Positions 7,535 to 17,408 are shown, counted from the first letter of the stretch. The stretch: DNA of 64,000 nucleotides from Phyllobacterium pellucidum (GCF_013327855.1 NZ_JABUMX010000002.1:992001-1056000), one strand, 5' to 3'. A program made the numbers and translations. The notes: generated by a model not told the origin, from the letters alone.

Positions 7535-9400
7535 CTATAGGCCGGGCACCTTCATTTGCGCGCCGATCGGCAGCTTCATCGGTTTCATCCCGGGATTGGC
7601 TCCGGCAAGTTTTTTCCATTCGATGCCCTTGCCGTAAATCTCCTCGGCAATCTCCCAGAAATTGTCGCCGCGCTTGATCGTATAGCTGTCCGGATGATGG
7701 TTGGCGGCAGTTTGCGCGGCCGGCTTTGCCGGTTCGGGCGCCTTCTGTGTTTCGGGCGGCGCTGGCACCGGATCGACGCCCGGCGCGGCCGCCGCCATCG
7801 TTATACGCCCATCCGTATAGGGTTTGTAGGGGATGTGCTGGCCGAGATAATCGGCAAGAACGAGTTCCAGTCCCGGACCGTAATCATACGCATTGACGGC
7901 GTTCGTAGAGAAGATCTTGTAGCCGTCGCCGCCGGCACGCATGTAATTGTTCGAAACCACGCCATAGGTTGCGCCAGGATCCAGCGGCCGAAAGCTGTCG
8001 CCCTGCATCACCGCTATATCGGAGATGCGGCTGCCGACCGGCTTTGATATGTCGAACGTGTATTTGAGACCGGCAACCTGCGGGAAGCGCCCCGCGCCCT
8101 GGTCGATCTGGCCGACACCATTTTCGAGTGCGGCAACGACATCCGATCCGCGCAACTGGAATGTCGCCAACGTATTCTGGAACGGCAGCACGGTCAGCAC
8201 TTCGCCCATGGTCACATCGCCCGCATCGATCGAGGCACGCAGGCCGCCACCATTGATGATAGCGATCGTCACGCCCTGGCCCTTGACCCGGTCCAGCATG
8301 GCATCGGCAACGAGATCACCCATGCTGCATTCGCGCGCTCGGCACACCTCGCGGGCCGCTTCGATCACGCCGGTCGATTCGCCGACCTTGCGCGACTTCA
8401 ATTCCTCGATTGGCTGGGCAAGTTCCTTGATGCGGGCGGCGAAGGCCGGGTCAGGCGTCACGCTCGAGTCGAGAAGGATGGGCGCGCCCTCGCTCTTGAT
8501 GACATTGCCCTCGTCGTCGAAGGTCACCTTGAGTTCGCCGAGATATTTCGAATAGGATTTGGCCTGGACGATCGGCACATCGCGGCCGGAAGGGCCTTTG
8601 ACCAGCGTCGGATAGGGGCCGATTGCTTCGGGATCGGTATTGGAGAGCAGTGTATGGCTGTGGCCGCCGACGATGACGTCGATGCCGTCGACCTGCGCGG
8701 CCAATTCCTTGTCCCTGAGATAGCCATCGTGATTGAGCGCGATGATCTTATTGACACCTTCGCCCTTGAGGGTGTCGACAACCTTCCGCAGCGTCTCGGC
8801 TTCATTTGCGAATTTCACGCTCGGGCCAGGGCTGGATATTTCCGCCGTATCGGTGGTCAGGGCCGAGATGATGCCGATTTTCTCGCCGCCGATCTCCTTG
8901 ATGAGATAGGGCTTGAATTTGCCGGCTATCGGCGAATCCGGCGCGGCTTCCGTATTGCTGGAAATGACCGGAAACTTCACCTTTTCGAGGAACTTCGCGA
9001 GGCTTTCCGGCTTGTCGTCGAATTCGTGATTGCCGAGGGCCATCGCGTCGAAGCCCATCTGGTTCATGAATTCGGCGGTGTCGTCGCCCTTGTAGGTCGT
9101 GTAGAACAGTGAACCCTGGAATTCGTCGCCGGCATCGAGGACGATGACATTGCCGCCATCCTTCGACAGCGCGGCGCGGCGCTCGTCGATCTTGGCCTTG
9201 ACCCGGGCTATACCGCCGAAGCACTCGTTCTTGGCCGTTTCTTCAGCCGAGCAGGTCGAATCGTACTTGTTGATCGGCTCAATGCGCGAATGCTGGTCGT
9301 TTATATGCAGGATGTTGAGCGTATAGTCGGCCATCGCCGCACCGGCCGACAGGCCAAACACTGAAGTTGCAACGAGAAGTCGGGCAAGAATTCCGGACAT
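7535..9400 (-). CDS. UshA-like 5'-nucleotidase/metallophosphatase with C-terminal LysM domain
   Basis: The 621-residue protein begins with a signal peptide (ARLLVATSVFGLSAGAAMA). The metallophosphatase domain shows ILHINDQHSR, DAGDEFQGS, ALGNHEFD, NHDG and VGGHSHT, covering all the metal ligand motifs. The 5'-nucleotidase C-terminal domain (NGGGLRASI, FQNTLATFQLRG, NNYMRAGGDGY) follows at about residues 330-520. After a Pro/Ala-rich linker comes a LysM motif (SYTIKRGDNFWEIAEEIYG), a peptidoglycan-binding domain not usual in UshA. It should release phosphate from extracellular nucleotides in the periplasm while held at the cell wall. The start at 9400 has a GGGAGCAG ribosome site; the nine codons upstream lack one. 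Confidence 0.92.
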   Translation of the reverse strand: MSGILARLLVATSVFGLSAGAAMADYTLNILHINDQHSRIEPINKYDSTCSAEETAKNECFGGIARVKAKIDERRAALSKDGGNVIVLDAGDEFQGSLFYTTYKGDDTAEFMNQMGFDAMALGNHEFDDKPESLAKFLEKVKFPVISSNTEAAPDSPIAGKFKPYLIKEIGGEKIGIISALTTDTAEISSPGPSVKFANEAETLRKVVDTLKGEGVNKIIALNHDGYLRDKELAAQVDGIDVIVGGHSHTLLSNTDPEAIGPYPTLVKGPSGRDVPIVQAKSYSKYLGELKVTFDDEGNVIKSEGAPILLDSSVTPDPAFAARIKELAQPIEELKSRKVGESTGVIEAAREVCRARECSMGDLVADAMLDRVKGQGVTIAIINGGGLRASIDAGDVTMGEVLTVLPFQNTLATFQLRGSDVVAALENGVGQIDQGAGRFPQVAGLKYTFDISKPVGSRISDIAVMQGDSFRPLDPGATYGVVSNNYMRAGGDGYKIFSTNAVNAYDYGPGLELVLADYLGQHIPYKPYTDGRITMAAAAPGVDPVPAPPETQKAPEPAKPAAQTAANHHPDSYTIKRGDNFWEIAEEIYGKGIEWKKLAGANPGMKPMKLPIGAQMKVPGL

Positions 9401-9513
9401 GATCTGCTCCCGGTTGACTGGCTCCAAATCGGCGCGTGGAGCATCGGTTGACGAGCAATGGTTTCATTCGTTTGACCGCCATGCAATCGAGCAATTGGTC
9501 GAATGTTTCGGCC

Positions 9514-9900
9514 TCAGCCCGTTTGCGGGCCGCGCCGCGTCAGCGAGAATTGCTGGCCGCTGGACGAGGTGCAGTTGAGCTGGCCGGTGCTGACGAGGGC
9601 GCAATTCACCTTGGACTGCGTGCCGCGCGCGAGCGAGCGCATGTTGATCTCGATCAGATTGGCCGAGGCGAAGCGATAATTGCCTTCAGCAAGTTTTTCC
9701 TTGGTGTCGTTGGCGCGGGTCTCGAAGACGCCGCCGTTGAAATTCGAGAAGGCGACGCCCGAGGTGTCGAACCATTGGCCCTGGACGGCGTCCGTCGGCT
9801 TGGCGACCTGCACGCCTGCGCCATCCTGCATGGACCCGCTCATGCAGCCGGCAAGGGAAAGGCTAAGCGTAACGGCGACGGGCAGCGAAAAACGTCTCAT
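9514..9900 (-). CDS. omp10: Omp10-like outer membrane lipoprotein
   Basis: The 128-residue protein has a lipoprotein signal with lipobox LAGC and then a short conserved domain: NFNGGVFETRAND, KLAEGNYRF, LIEINMRSLARGT and SKVNCALVSTGQLNCTSS. This closely matches what I recall of the Brucella outer membrane lipoprotein Omp10, an Inh-like small beta-barrel. I chose ATG 9900 because GGGAG lies about 12 bases upstream and the signal peptide starts there. It would be anchored in the outer membrane; its molecular role is not established. Confidence 0.88.
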   Translation of the reverse strand: MRRFSLPVAVTLSLSLAGCMSGSMQDGAGVQVAKPTDAVQGQWFDTSGVAFSNFNGGVFETRANDTKEKLAEGNYRFASANLIEINMRSLARGTQSKVNCALVSTGQLNCTSSSGQQFSLTRRGPQTG

Positions 9901-10388
9901 CCAATATTCTCCCATGGTTCTGGATATCTAGATGCCGTGAAAATCAAGCAGAAACAAGACCTAAGTTTAATTGCAGATTGGAAGTGTTTGAGGCTACCAT
10001 TTGTTCCATCCAGACATTCAACTCCAAGATGCATCCGGCTAAACACGCTTCCAGGCGCAGGACCAGATGATCGTTCGACCCGCGACACACAAGGATGCGA
10101 TCAATGCCTGCCGCGTCCTTCGCCGATCCATAATAGAGTTGTGTGATGACGATCACGCGAACGACTCGCAACGGCTTTCGGCATGGCTGGCCAACAAGAC
10201 CGAAGCGAATGTCCGCAAATGGATCGGCGCGGTCAGGCGGTAAGGCGACATAGCTTTGAAGCTTGGGTGCCGCACGATCGGCGGTTCTGCTGGTCGTCTT
10301 CGCCGGGTCGTTCTTTTGCAAGATGGATCCTCGGGACAGGGCCCGAGGATGACGGCGGGGGGTAGGGAATGACGCTCGGGGGCGGATG
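9901..10388. other. 488-base intergenic region with one palindromic repeat
   Basis: No reading frame here looks coding. The stretch holds the omp10 promoter side, and a palindromic repeat at 10327-10350 (atcctcggg, spacer, cccgaggat, followed by gacggc). Nothing else was recognised. Confidence 0.6.
10327..10356. repeat. Palindromic intergenic repeat copy
   Basis: Arms atcctcggg (10327-10335) and cccgaggat (10342-10350), followed by gacggc, match the family that recurs through the window. Confidence 0.8.
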
Positions 10389-10415
10389 AAAACGGCAGCC
10401 CGGAAGCTGCCGTTT
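10389..10415 (-). terminator. Rho-independent terminator of homospermidine synthase
   Basis: Immediately after the hss stop, arms aaacggcagc (10390-10399) and gctgccgttt (10406-10415) form a perfect ten-base stem with a six-base loop. On the minus strand it ends in a short T run. Confidence 0.8.
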
Positions 10416-10418
10416 GCG

Positions 10419-11867
10419 TCACGAGCGGACGAGGATGTTGCGGAACTGCCAGGGATCATCCATGTCGAGATTTTCCTTGAACAGACCCGGTCGGTTGTGG
10501 AGCGGCGTCCAGTCCGTATAGTGGCCCTTGAGCGGTCCGAGATAGGGTGTCTGCACCTCGAGGCAGCGGCGGAAATCCATCTCGTCGGCTTCGACAATGC
10601 CGGCGTCCGGATTTTCCAGCGCCCATACCATTCCCGCCATGACCGCCGAGGAAACCTGGAGTCCGGTCGCGTTCTGGTAAGGGGCAAGCTTGCGCGCTTC
10701 CTCGATCGTCAGTTGCGAGCCATACCAGTAGGCGTTCTTCTCATGGCCGTAGAGCAGAACGCCGAGTTCATCGGCGCCATCGACGATTTCAGATTCGTCG
10801 AGCACGTGCTGGATCGCTTGTGGCTGGCCGGCGGCACCGAACATCTCGTCGAGCGACAATGTCGCGACGTTCGCGGGATGGTAGGCATAATGGCAGGTCG
10901 GGCGGTAGGAAACCTTGCCCTTCTTGTCATGCACGGTGAAGAAATCCGCGATCGAGATCGATTCGTTATGGGTCACCAGCAGTCCGAACTGCGCGCCTTC
11001 GGTGGGGCACCAGGTGCGAATGCGCGTGTCGGCGCCAGGCTGCTCAAGGAAAATCGCCGCCTTGTTGCCCTTCTTTTGCTTGCGCGCATTTTTCGGCATC
11101 CACTTTTCGTGGGTGCCCCAGCCGAGTTCGGCCGGCTGCAGGCCTTCGGAAATGAACCCTTCGACCGACCACGTATTCCAGAATGCGCCGAAGGGCTTCG
11201 GGTCGCCAGCGCGCTGCGTATCGCGCTCGGCAATATGGATGCCCTTGACGCCGACCTTGCTCATCAGCTTGGCCCAGCCCTTTCGGTCGTCGCGTGCCGG
11301 TTCGCTATGGTCGATGCCGAGATCGCGGGCGAGTTCAAGCAGGCCCTGCTTGACGAACCACGACACCATGCCGGGATTCGCGCCGCAGCACGAAACAGCG
11401 GTCGGTCCGCCCGGATGCTTCCTGCGCTCGGCCAGCAATGTCTGGCGCAGCGCATAATTGGTGCGGTCGGCATTGTCCATGTCGTTGTCGTAGTAGAAGC
11501 CGATCCACGGCTCGATCACGGTGTCGATATAGAGTGCGTTGTTCTTGCGGCACAAATGCATGATATCGACTGAAGAGGTGTCGACGGAAAGATTGATACA
11601 GAAGCCTTGGCCGCCGCCTTCGGTAAGAAGGGGCTTCAAGACGGTCTTGTAATTGTCCTTGGTGATCGCCTGCTGGATAAACCGGATGCCGCGCTCGTCG
11701 AGCAGCTTCTTGTTGGCATCGCTGGGGTCGATAACGACCAGGCGGGATTTGTCATATTTGAAGTGGCGTTCGATGAGGGGCAGGGTACCCCGACCGATGG
11801 ATCCAAAACCGATCATCACGATCGGACCGGTAATTTCTCCATGTATAGGCCATTCAGCCTTCGCCAT
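10419..11867 (-). CDS. hss: Homospermidine synthase
   Basis: The 482-residue enzyme matches bacterial homospermidine synthase in length and motifs: a Rossmann NAD-binding start (MIGFGSIGRGTLPLIERHF), NLSVDTSSVDIMHLC, YIDTVIEPW, CCGANPGMVSWFVKQGL and EGFISEGLQPAELGWGTHE. It condenses two putrescines, with NAD, to sym-homospermidine, the main polyamine of many rhizobia and brucellae, in the cytoplasm. I chose ATG 11867 because AGGAG lies about 10 bases upstream; an in-frame ATG pair at 11900 has no ribosome site. A terminator follows at 10389-10415. The putrescine source is the decarboxylase at the left edge. Confidence 0.95.
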   Translation of the reverse strand: MAKAEWPIHGEITGPIVMIGFGSIGRGTLPLIERHFKYDKSRLVVIDPSDANKKLLDERGIRFIQQAITKDNYKTVLKPLLTEGGGQGFCINLSVDTSSVDIMHLCRKNNALYIDTVIEPWIGFYYDNDMDNADRTNYALRQTLLAERRKHPGGPTAVSCCGANPGMVSWFVKQGLLELARDLGIDHSEPARDDRKGWAKLMSKVGVKGIHIAERDTQRAGDPKPFGAFWNTWSVEGFISEGLQPAELGWGTHEKWMPKNARKQKKGNKAAIFLEQPGADTRIRTWCPTEGAQFGLLVTHNESISIADFFTVHDKKGKVSYRPTCHYAYHPANVATLSLDEMFGAAGQPQAIQHVLDESEIVDGADELGVLLYGHEKNAYWYGSQLTIEEARKLAPYQNATGLQVSSAVMAGMVWALENPDAGIVEADEMDFRRCLEVQTPYLGPLKGHYTDWTPLHNRPGLFKENLDMDDPWQFRNILVRS

Positions 11868-12017
11868 TTTTTTCGTGCTCCTAATTTTGATCTCCATCAT
11901 TGAGGCAGCCGCTATAGATCGGCATCAAAGAAACCATAGAGCATAGATGTGACAAAGAGCAAACAACCCTTTGCGCTGCATGTTGAAAATTTCAATCTAC
12001 TGTTAATCGAGGCGCGA

Positions 12018-12932
12018 TTATAGGGTTCTCAGCGCGGTTAAAAGCCGATCGCGGATCGTCATAATACCTTTGTAGTGCAATTGCGCCGGGTTCAATGCCT
12101 CGAGTTGCCGGCAAAAAGCTTCAGCGACGGCCCGGCACTCCGGGTGTTTCTTGAGCGCCTTTATCGGGTCGAGGTGGATGCGGATGGTGAAGAGAATATC
12201 GCGGGAGACGGGAAGCTTGCGCAACGTCTGACGCTCGACCCGAACGAAACTCTGCGCTGCAATGTCGTCGTCCGTGTAGAGCGCGCCTTTCTCATGGCTT
12301 GCCAAGGGGTGGTAGAGCTCGCCATCCGGCTGAAGCGACCAGTTCATGCGGAAAACCGAGCGGTCCGGGCGCAGATTGTCGAACATGCGCGCGATGAGGC
12401 CCGCATTGCGGGTGCCTGCGCCGAAATCCGGGACGGGCGCATGAATCTCTTCCATGGACCGGCCGAATTTTTCGAGAAGGGTCCATGATGATGGGAAGGA
12501 TAACGAGGCGGCACCGAGGTGCCAGCCGCGCCTTTCGTCCTTGCGCATGAGCACAAGGTCCTCCTGCACGAGGTTTGCCGCCCGGTGCAGGTAGGGCGTT
12601 GCGGCTTCGCCGATCGCAATGGCATCGTCCCTGCCAGAGACAATGACAGCATTGCCCTTGCGAACATATCGTTCCGGATAATGTTCGATGAGGTGGGCGG
12701 TCAGCAGGTCGAAAACTTCCTTCTGGCCCGGTTCGCTGCTTGGCTCCTCTACGAAAATCTTCTCGCCGTGGCGTGCAAAAAGCCGCTGCTTTTCGGCAAG
12801 ATAGCTAAGCAGATGATCGTCAATTTCGATCCAGTCCCTGTGGTCGAGCTGTTGCAAGCCGATGGTGAAAGGTTGCGCCGAACCGTCATAGGGCGTGTGC
12901 GTCGGGGCTTGCCAGGGTGACTCTGCATCCAT
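12018..12932 (-). CDS. DUF3445 family, heme-dependent oxidative N-demethylase-like protein
   Basis: The 304-residue protein shows the DUF3445 pattern: FTIGLQQLDHRDWIEID, EPGQKEVFDLLTAHLIEHYP, SFPSSWTLLEKFGRSMEEIHAPVPDF and FRMNWSLQPDGELYHPL. Characterised relatives are heme-containing alpha subunits of dimethylamine-type oxidative N-demethylases; many members lack a known substrate. The gene start shares one base with the pepF stop (TGATG), so it is translationally coupled to the peptidase. A partner flavin/iron-sulfur subunit is not encoded nearby, so the reaction here remains open. Confidence 0.82.
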   Translation of the reverse strand: MDAESPWQAPTHTPYDGSAQPFTIGLQQLDHRDWIEIDDHLLSYLAEKQRLFARHGEKIFVEEPSSEPGQKEVFDLLTAHLIEHYPERYVRKGNAVIVSGRDDAIAIGEAATPYLHRAANLVQEDLVLMRKDERRGWHLGAASLSFPSSWTLLEKFGRSMEEIHAPVPDFGAGTRNAGLIARMFDNLRPDRSVFRMNWSLQPDGELYHPLASHEKGALYTDDDIAAQSFVRVERQTLRKLPVSRDILFTIRIHLDPIKALKKHPECRAVAEAFCRQLEALNPAQLHYKGIMTIRDRLLTALRTL

Positions 12933-14809
12933 CAGTCGGCGTCCATGGCTTCCAGTTCGTCGATGATGCCTTCGATGACCGAAAGGCCCTTCTGCCAGAA
13001 AGCGGGATCGGTGGCATCGAGGCCGAATGGCGCCAGCAGCTCGGAGTGGTGCTTGGTGCCGCCGGCCTTGAGCATGTCGAAATACTTCTGCTGAAAGCCC
13101 GCTTCGGCATTCTGGTAAACCGCATAGAGCGAGTTCACCAGGCAGTCGCCAAAGGCATAGGCATAGACATAGAACGGCGAATGGATGAAATGCGGGATAT
13201 AGGTCCAGAAGGTCTCGTAGCCCGGGGCGAAATGCACCGCCGGCCCAAGGCTCTCCTTCTGCACGTCGAGCCAGATTTCGCCGATACGGTCGGAGGTAAG
13301 TTCCCCCTCCATGCGTTCGGTGTGAACACGGCGCTCGAACTGGTAGAAGGCGATCTGGCGCGCGACGGTGTTGATCATGTCCTCGGCCTTTTGTGCCAGC
13401 ATCGCCTTGCGCTCGCGCTTGTCGCGCGTCTGTTCGAGGAGCGATCGGAACGTCAGCATTTCGCCGAAGACGGATGCCGTCTCTGCAAGCGTCAGCGGTG
13501 TCGAGGCCATCAAGGCGCCCTGACCGCCCGCAAGCACCTGGTGCACGCCGTGGCCGAGTTCATGGGCAAGCGTCATCACATCGCGCGGCTTGCCCATATA
13601 GTTGAGAAGCACATAGGGATGGGCGGAGGGAACGGTGGGGTGTGCGAAGGCTCCGGGTGACTTGCCAGGCCGAGTGGGTGCGTCAATCCAGTTCCTGTCG
13701 AAGAACCGGCGCGCAATATCGGCCATTTCGGGGGCAAAGCCGCTATAGGCGGAAAGCACGGTTTCACGCGCATCGTTCCAGGAGATGACCGCCTGCGGCG
13801 TTTCCGGCAGCGGGGCGTTGCGATCCCAGTTGTTGAGAAATTCAAGGCCGAGCCACTTCGCCTTCATCGCATAGTAGCGGTGCGACAGTTTCGGATAGGC
13901 AGCCTGAACCGCCGCCGCCAGCGCATCGACCACCTCCCGCTCGACCCGGTTTGCGAGGTGCCGGCTATCGGCGATATCCTCAAAGCCGCGCCAGCGATCG
14001 GAGATTTCCTTGTCCTTGGCGAGCGTGTTGGTGATGAGGGTGAAGGTGCGCAAATTGTCCTTGAATGTTGCAGCGAGTGCTTCGAATCCAGCCTTGCGCA
14101 GAGCCGGATCTGCATCCTGCAGCAGGTTCAGAGTGGGCTCCAGCGCCATTTCTTCGCCGTTTACCGTAAACCGCAACGCCGTCATCGTCTCGTCGAACAG
14201 ACGGTTCCAGGCACCGCGCCCGGTTATCGATTTTTCGTGAAACAGCTGCTCCAGTCGGTCTTCAAGCTGGTAGGGCTTGTCCTTGCGCAGATCCGTCAGC
14301 CAGGGGCGATAGTGGCCGATGGCGGGATTGTCATTCATCGCCTTGTCGAGAATGGCGTCATCGATGCGGTTCAATTGGAGGCTGTAGAAGATGAGGTGGG
14401 TGCTGGCATCCGTCATCTTCTGCTGGATGTCGCCATAAAGCTTGGCATGTTTGGGGTCCGACGTGTCACCGGCATAAACGAGGCCGGCAAACGAGACGAT
14501 CTTGCCGATCAGCTCTTCAAGCGCCTCGAACTCGGTGATGGACTGAACGAAGTCGCCCCCATTCGGCTTTCCGGCTTCAGCGGCAAGTTTGTCCTTCCAG
14601 CGGTCTTCGAATGCCACCGCAAGCGCGTTGGCGCGGACGAGATCGGCCTTGAGTTCACTGCTGTCCGCGGAAGGATAAAGGTCGCCGAGGTTCCATACTG
14701 GAAGCGTGCCGAGCGCGGTCTGATCGGCCTTTGCCGGATTGCCAGTGTCCTTCGCAGGAGCAGCCCGCACAGCATCTTCGCCTGTGTATCTATCTGTTTC
14801 CAAAGTCAT
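12932..14809 (-). CDS. pepF: M3 family oligoendopeptidase F
   Basis: The 625-residue cytoplasmic metallopeptidase carries the zinc motif HELGHG (in LAHELGHGVHQVLAG) with the third ligand Glu in TLAETASVFGEML, and the family start LPVWNLGDLYPS at residues 37-48. Length and motifs fit PepF/M3B peptidases that degrade short oligopeptides. The first 35 residues are a poorly conserved extension. It forms a coupled pair with the DUF3445 gene and is transcribed first. The ATG at 14809 faces the divergent peptidase gene at 15161. Confidence 0.93.
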   Translation of the reverse strand: MTLETDRYTGEDAVRAAPAKDTGNPAKADQTALGTLPVWNLGDLYPSADSSELKADLVRANALAVAFEDRWKDKLAAEAGKPNGGDFVQSITEFEALEELIGKIVSFAGLVYAGDTSDPKHAKLYGDIQQKMTDASTHLIFYSLQLNRIDDAILDKAMNDNPAIGHYRPWLTDLRKDKPYQLEDRLEQLFHEKSITGRGAWNRLFDETMTALRFTVNGEEMALEPTLNLLQDADPALRKAGFEALAATFKDNLRTFTLITNTLAKDKEISDRWRGFEDIADSRHLANRVEREVVDALAAAVQAAYPKLSHRYYAMKAKWLGLEFLNNWDRNAPLPETPQAVISWNDARETVLSAYSGFAPEMADIARRFFDRNWIDAPTRPGKSPGAFAHPTVPSAHPYVLLNYMGKPRDVMTLAHELGHGVHQVLAGGQGALMASTPLTLAETASVFGEMLTFRSLLEQTRDKRERKAMLAQKAEDMINTVARQIAFYQFERRVHTERMEGELTSDRIGEIWLDVQKESLGPAVHFAPGYETFWTYIPHFIHSPFYVYAYAFGDCLVNSLYAVYQNAEAGFQQKYFDMLKAGGTKHHSELLAPFGLDATDPAFWQKGLSVIEGIIDELEAMDAD

Positions 14810-15160
14810 TTCAGCACCATGTTAAAGCAGTGAAACAATCCGTGAAGGATCGAATCGGAGTAATCAGTCGGAAATTGCTAAACCTTAAAAACGAGTTTGC
14901 AATGGTCCTAGTAGCATCTAGCTTATTTTACATTGAAGCACTTTTTAGACTTTTGCAGGATGGATTCATTCGTTAAAACGCCTTAATTGTGCTGTTAACA
15001 ACCCGTTGACCATGTCACAAAACGATGGATTCTTCGTGCGTTTTTGCCATGCTCTCAACGTATTTGTTCTTCAGTAAAGCGACCATTAACCATTAAATCC
15101 GATAATTCAGCCATCCGGGGGTTGTGTATCGCGGTCAGGGTTGGGACGAAATTGGCATAT
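14810..15160. other. 351-base divergent intergenic region
   Basis: This AT-rich spacer separates the divergent pepF and M15-like peptidase genes and must hold both promoters. Several TTAA tetramers occur (near 14975, 14985, 14997 and 15085), but none has the TTAA-N7-TTAA spacing of a CtrA box. No gene or hairpin was recognised. Confidence 0.5.
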
Positions 15161-17026
15161 ATGAAGCATGCAAAGAACGGCGGTTTGACGGTTGCCTCGC
15201 TCGCGCGTACTGCGTGGTTTGCCGTCACAATGATCTTCGCGTCGATGCTCTTTGCCTCCACCCAGGCAAATGCAGAAACCCGCACCCTCAAGCTCTACGC
15301 CGTCCACACGAATGAACGCATCGAAGTCACGTTCAAGAAAGATGGCCGCTTCCAGCAGGATGGTTTGAACAAGCTCAACCAGTTCCTGCGCGACTGGCGC
15401 CGCAACGAACCCACCAAGATGGATCCCCGCCTGTTCGATCTGGTCTGGCAGATTTACCAGACGGTCGGCGGTCGCGACTATATTTATGTTGTCTGCGGCT
15501 ATCGCTCGCCATCGACCAATTCCATGCTGCGCTCGCGCTCGCGCGGCGTTGCTGAAAAAAGCCAGCATATTCTGGGCAAGGCCATGGACTGGTACCTCCC
15601 GGGCGTGAAGCTGCAAACGCTTCGCTACACCGCCCTGAAGTTCCAGGCCGGCGGCGTCGGCTACTACCCGACGTCCGGCTCGCCCTTCGTTCATACCGAT
15701 GTCGGTAATGTGCGCTATTGGCCGCGCATGAGCCGCAAGGAACTCCTCACCGTATTCCCGGATGGCAAGACTTTGCACATTCCGTCGGATGGCAAGCCGC
15801 TGCCTGGCTATGAACAGGCCGTTGCCGCCTATGAAGCGCGCCGCCGCAATGGCAGCTCCATCCAGATCGCCAGCGCTTCGCGCTCTGGCCGGAGCAAGAC
15901 GTTATTCGGCATGCTCTTTGGCGGCGGTGCCGACGAAGATGAAGACAACAGCGAAGGTTCAGTTGCTGTAGCGTCGGCGGCAAAGCCGGCGAAAAGCGCC
16001 GTGACCAAGCCCGCATCCGTCGCGGACGAGGCCGAGGGTACGGCCGCTCCGGTCGCAACGACGGCCAAGGCGCCGCAGCCGGCCGAACAGGACCAGGCCG
16101 GTACGCCGGACGACAGCCAGACATTGGCCTTGAACGTGCCGGTGCCGCTGCGCCGCCCCGATTATACGCCGACGCCGGCGCCGGAGGCTCCGGCAACGCT
16201 CAACGCGCTAGCGTCTGACAAGTCGACGGTTATCGCTGCTTTGCCCGAGCCGCGTCCGCAGGATAGCGCGAGCGCCATCCGCGAGCTGATCGCGGCCAAC
16301 CCTGACGATTCCGACAGCGATGCCGGCAAGGCGCAGGCCGAGATGGTCAATGCGCTCGTGCCCGTGCCGTTCGAAAAGCCGAAGCACAATGACATGCTGA
16401 TGGCGTCGATGGTTCCCGATCAGCGGCCCGCGCCGGCGAGTGCTGCAGCCGTGGCAAGCACTCCAACTGCTGAGAACGCTTCGGCCGAACAGGATGTTAT
16501 CACCATACCGGACGAGGACCCGACACCGGAGGCGCTGTTGCGCCAGTCGGTAGCGGCGTCGCAGCCCAAGGTTCTGCCAACCGTTCAAGGCTCGACAGGG
16601 GGCCGCGTGGCCCACCCGCAGCCGGCAGCCCAGCAAAACCTGCAACTGGCTTCAGCTGAGCCGATGGCGACGCTGCGCGAGACGATGTTGCATGCCAAGG
16701 GCGATCCTGCCGCGCTGCTCAACAGCGGGGTCGTGACCACGACGAAGGGTGCCAAACCGCACCGGAAGGCGGCGGAGGAACAGGCGCCGCGGGCAATCCA
16801 GGTTGGCAACGAGGTGCCCGATCGCGCGCTCTCGACCCGACAGGTAGCAGCGGTGGCGCCGCACGTCGAACCGGCAGTGATCCGCAACGCCTTGCTACGC
16901 ACCGCGCCGACGACGGTCTATGTCACGGGCTTCCAGCATGATGCGCCGGTCGACGCCAACAAGTTCACTGGCAAGGCCGTGACGTTCCTGCAGATCGCCA
17001 AGTTCAGCCCGACCAGCGGTTCGTAG
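15161..17026 (+). CDS. Secreted DUF882 / peptidase M15-like protein with long Ala/Pro-rich tail
   Basis: The 621-residue protein has a signal peptide (FAVTMIFASMLFASTQANA) and then a DUF882/YcbK-like M15 domain at about residues 40-190. Zinc-binding positions are seen in SQHILGKAMDWYL (His and Asp) and FVHTDVG (HxD). Relatives are murein LD- or DD-carboxypeptidase-like enzymes acting in the periplasm. The remaining two thirds is low-complexity, rich in Ala, Pro and acidic residues, with repeated V-P-x-R/K-P units; it may span the periplasm. I chose ATG 15161 because the signal peptide begins there; an upstream frame adds 39 non-signal residues. Confidence 0.85.
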   Translation: MKHAKNGGLTVASLARTAWFAVTMIFASMLFASTQANAETRTLKLYAVHTNERIEVTFKKDGRFQQDGLNKLNQFLRDWRRNEPTKMDPRLFDLVWQIYQTVGGRDYIYVVCGYRSPSTNSMLRSRSRGVAEKSQHILGKAMDWYLPGVKLQTLRYTALKFQAGGVGYYPTSGSPFVHTDVGNVRYWPRMSRKELLTVFPDGKTLHIPSDGKPLPGYEQAVAAYEARRRNGSSIQIASASRSGRSKTLFGMLFGGGADEDEDNSEGSVAVASAAKPAKSAVTKPASVADEAEGTAAPVATTAKAPQPAEQDQAGTPDDSQTLALNVPVPLRRPDYTPTPAPEAPATLNALASDKSTVIAALPEPRPQDSASAIRELIAANPDDSDSDAGKAQAEMVNALVPVPFEKPKHNDMLMASMVPDQRPAPASAAAVASTPTAENASAEQDVITIPDEDPTPEALLRQSVAASQPKVLPTVQGSTGGRVAHPQPAAQQNLQLASAEPMATLRETMLHAKGDPAALLNSGVVTTTKGAKPHRKAAEEQAPRAIQVGNEVPDRALSTRQVAAVAPHVEPAVIRNALLRTAPTTVYVTGFQHDAPVDANKFTGKAVTFLQIAKFSPTSGS

Positions 17027-17070
17027 GTTCCCCTCCTGCGACACCGAGAAGGGCAATGTTGGCACGTTGA

Positions 17071-17163
17071 CCGCCATGGGGATAGTGCGGGGATGCCCGT
17101 GGATAACATCGCGGTCACGTGACAACCTCCCAGTGCGTGTGGATAGGTATCACCCTTATCCGC
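17071..17163. repeat. Imperfect direct repeat, copy 1
   Basis: This stretch (gatagtgcggggatg ... gtggataacatcgcggt ... gtgtggataggtatcaccc ... ttatccg) recurs in diverged form at 17409-17502. The roughly 90-base unit is non-coding and may be a second intergenic repeat family or a local duplication. Confidence 0.65.
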
Positions 17164-17225
17164 CACTGCTGGCGTCATCCGTCGATCATGACCTTCGTCC
17201 ACCCCCACCCTTATTCACCACCACC

Positions 17226-17324
17226 GCCGTCATCCTCGGGCTCTTGTCCCGAGGCTCCATTCTTCCTTTTGCGGGTCGAGAGTCCAAAGGTGGATCCTCG
17301 GGACAAGAGCCCGAGGATGACGGC
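17226..17324. repeat. Two palindromic repeats arranged as a 29-base perfect inverted repeat
   Basis: Positions 17226-17254 read gccgtcatcctcgggctctt then gtcccgagg. The exact reverse complement of all 29 bases lies at 17296-17324, with 41 bases between. Each copy is itself palindromic around cctcggg/cccgagg, so the pair could form nested hairpins or a large cruciform. It lies between two unrelated genes. Confidence 0.9.
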
Positions 17325-17408
17325 GGAGGGGTCGGGATCAAAGAAGTCACCCCTCCGCACGCCGTCATAGCCGTTTAAGTCAGTGTGGAATTAGCGCGTC
17401 GCTGTCGC

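Noticed and set aside
14810..15160. CtrA binding sites among TTAA motifs
   Set aside because: Spacings between TTAA pairs are 3, 6 or 8 bases instead of the required 7.
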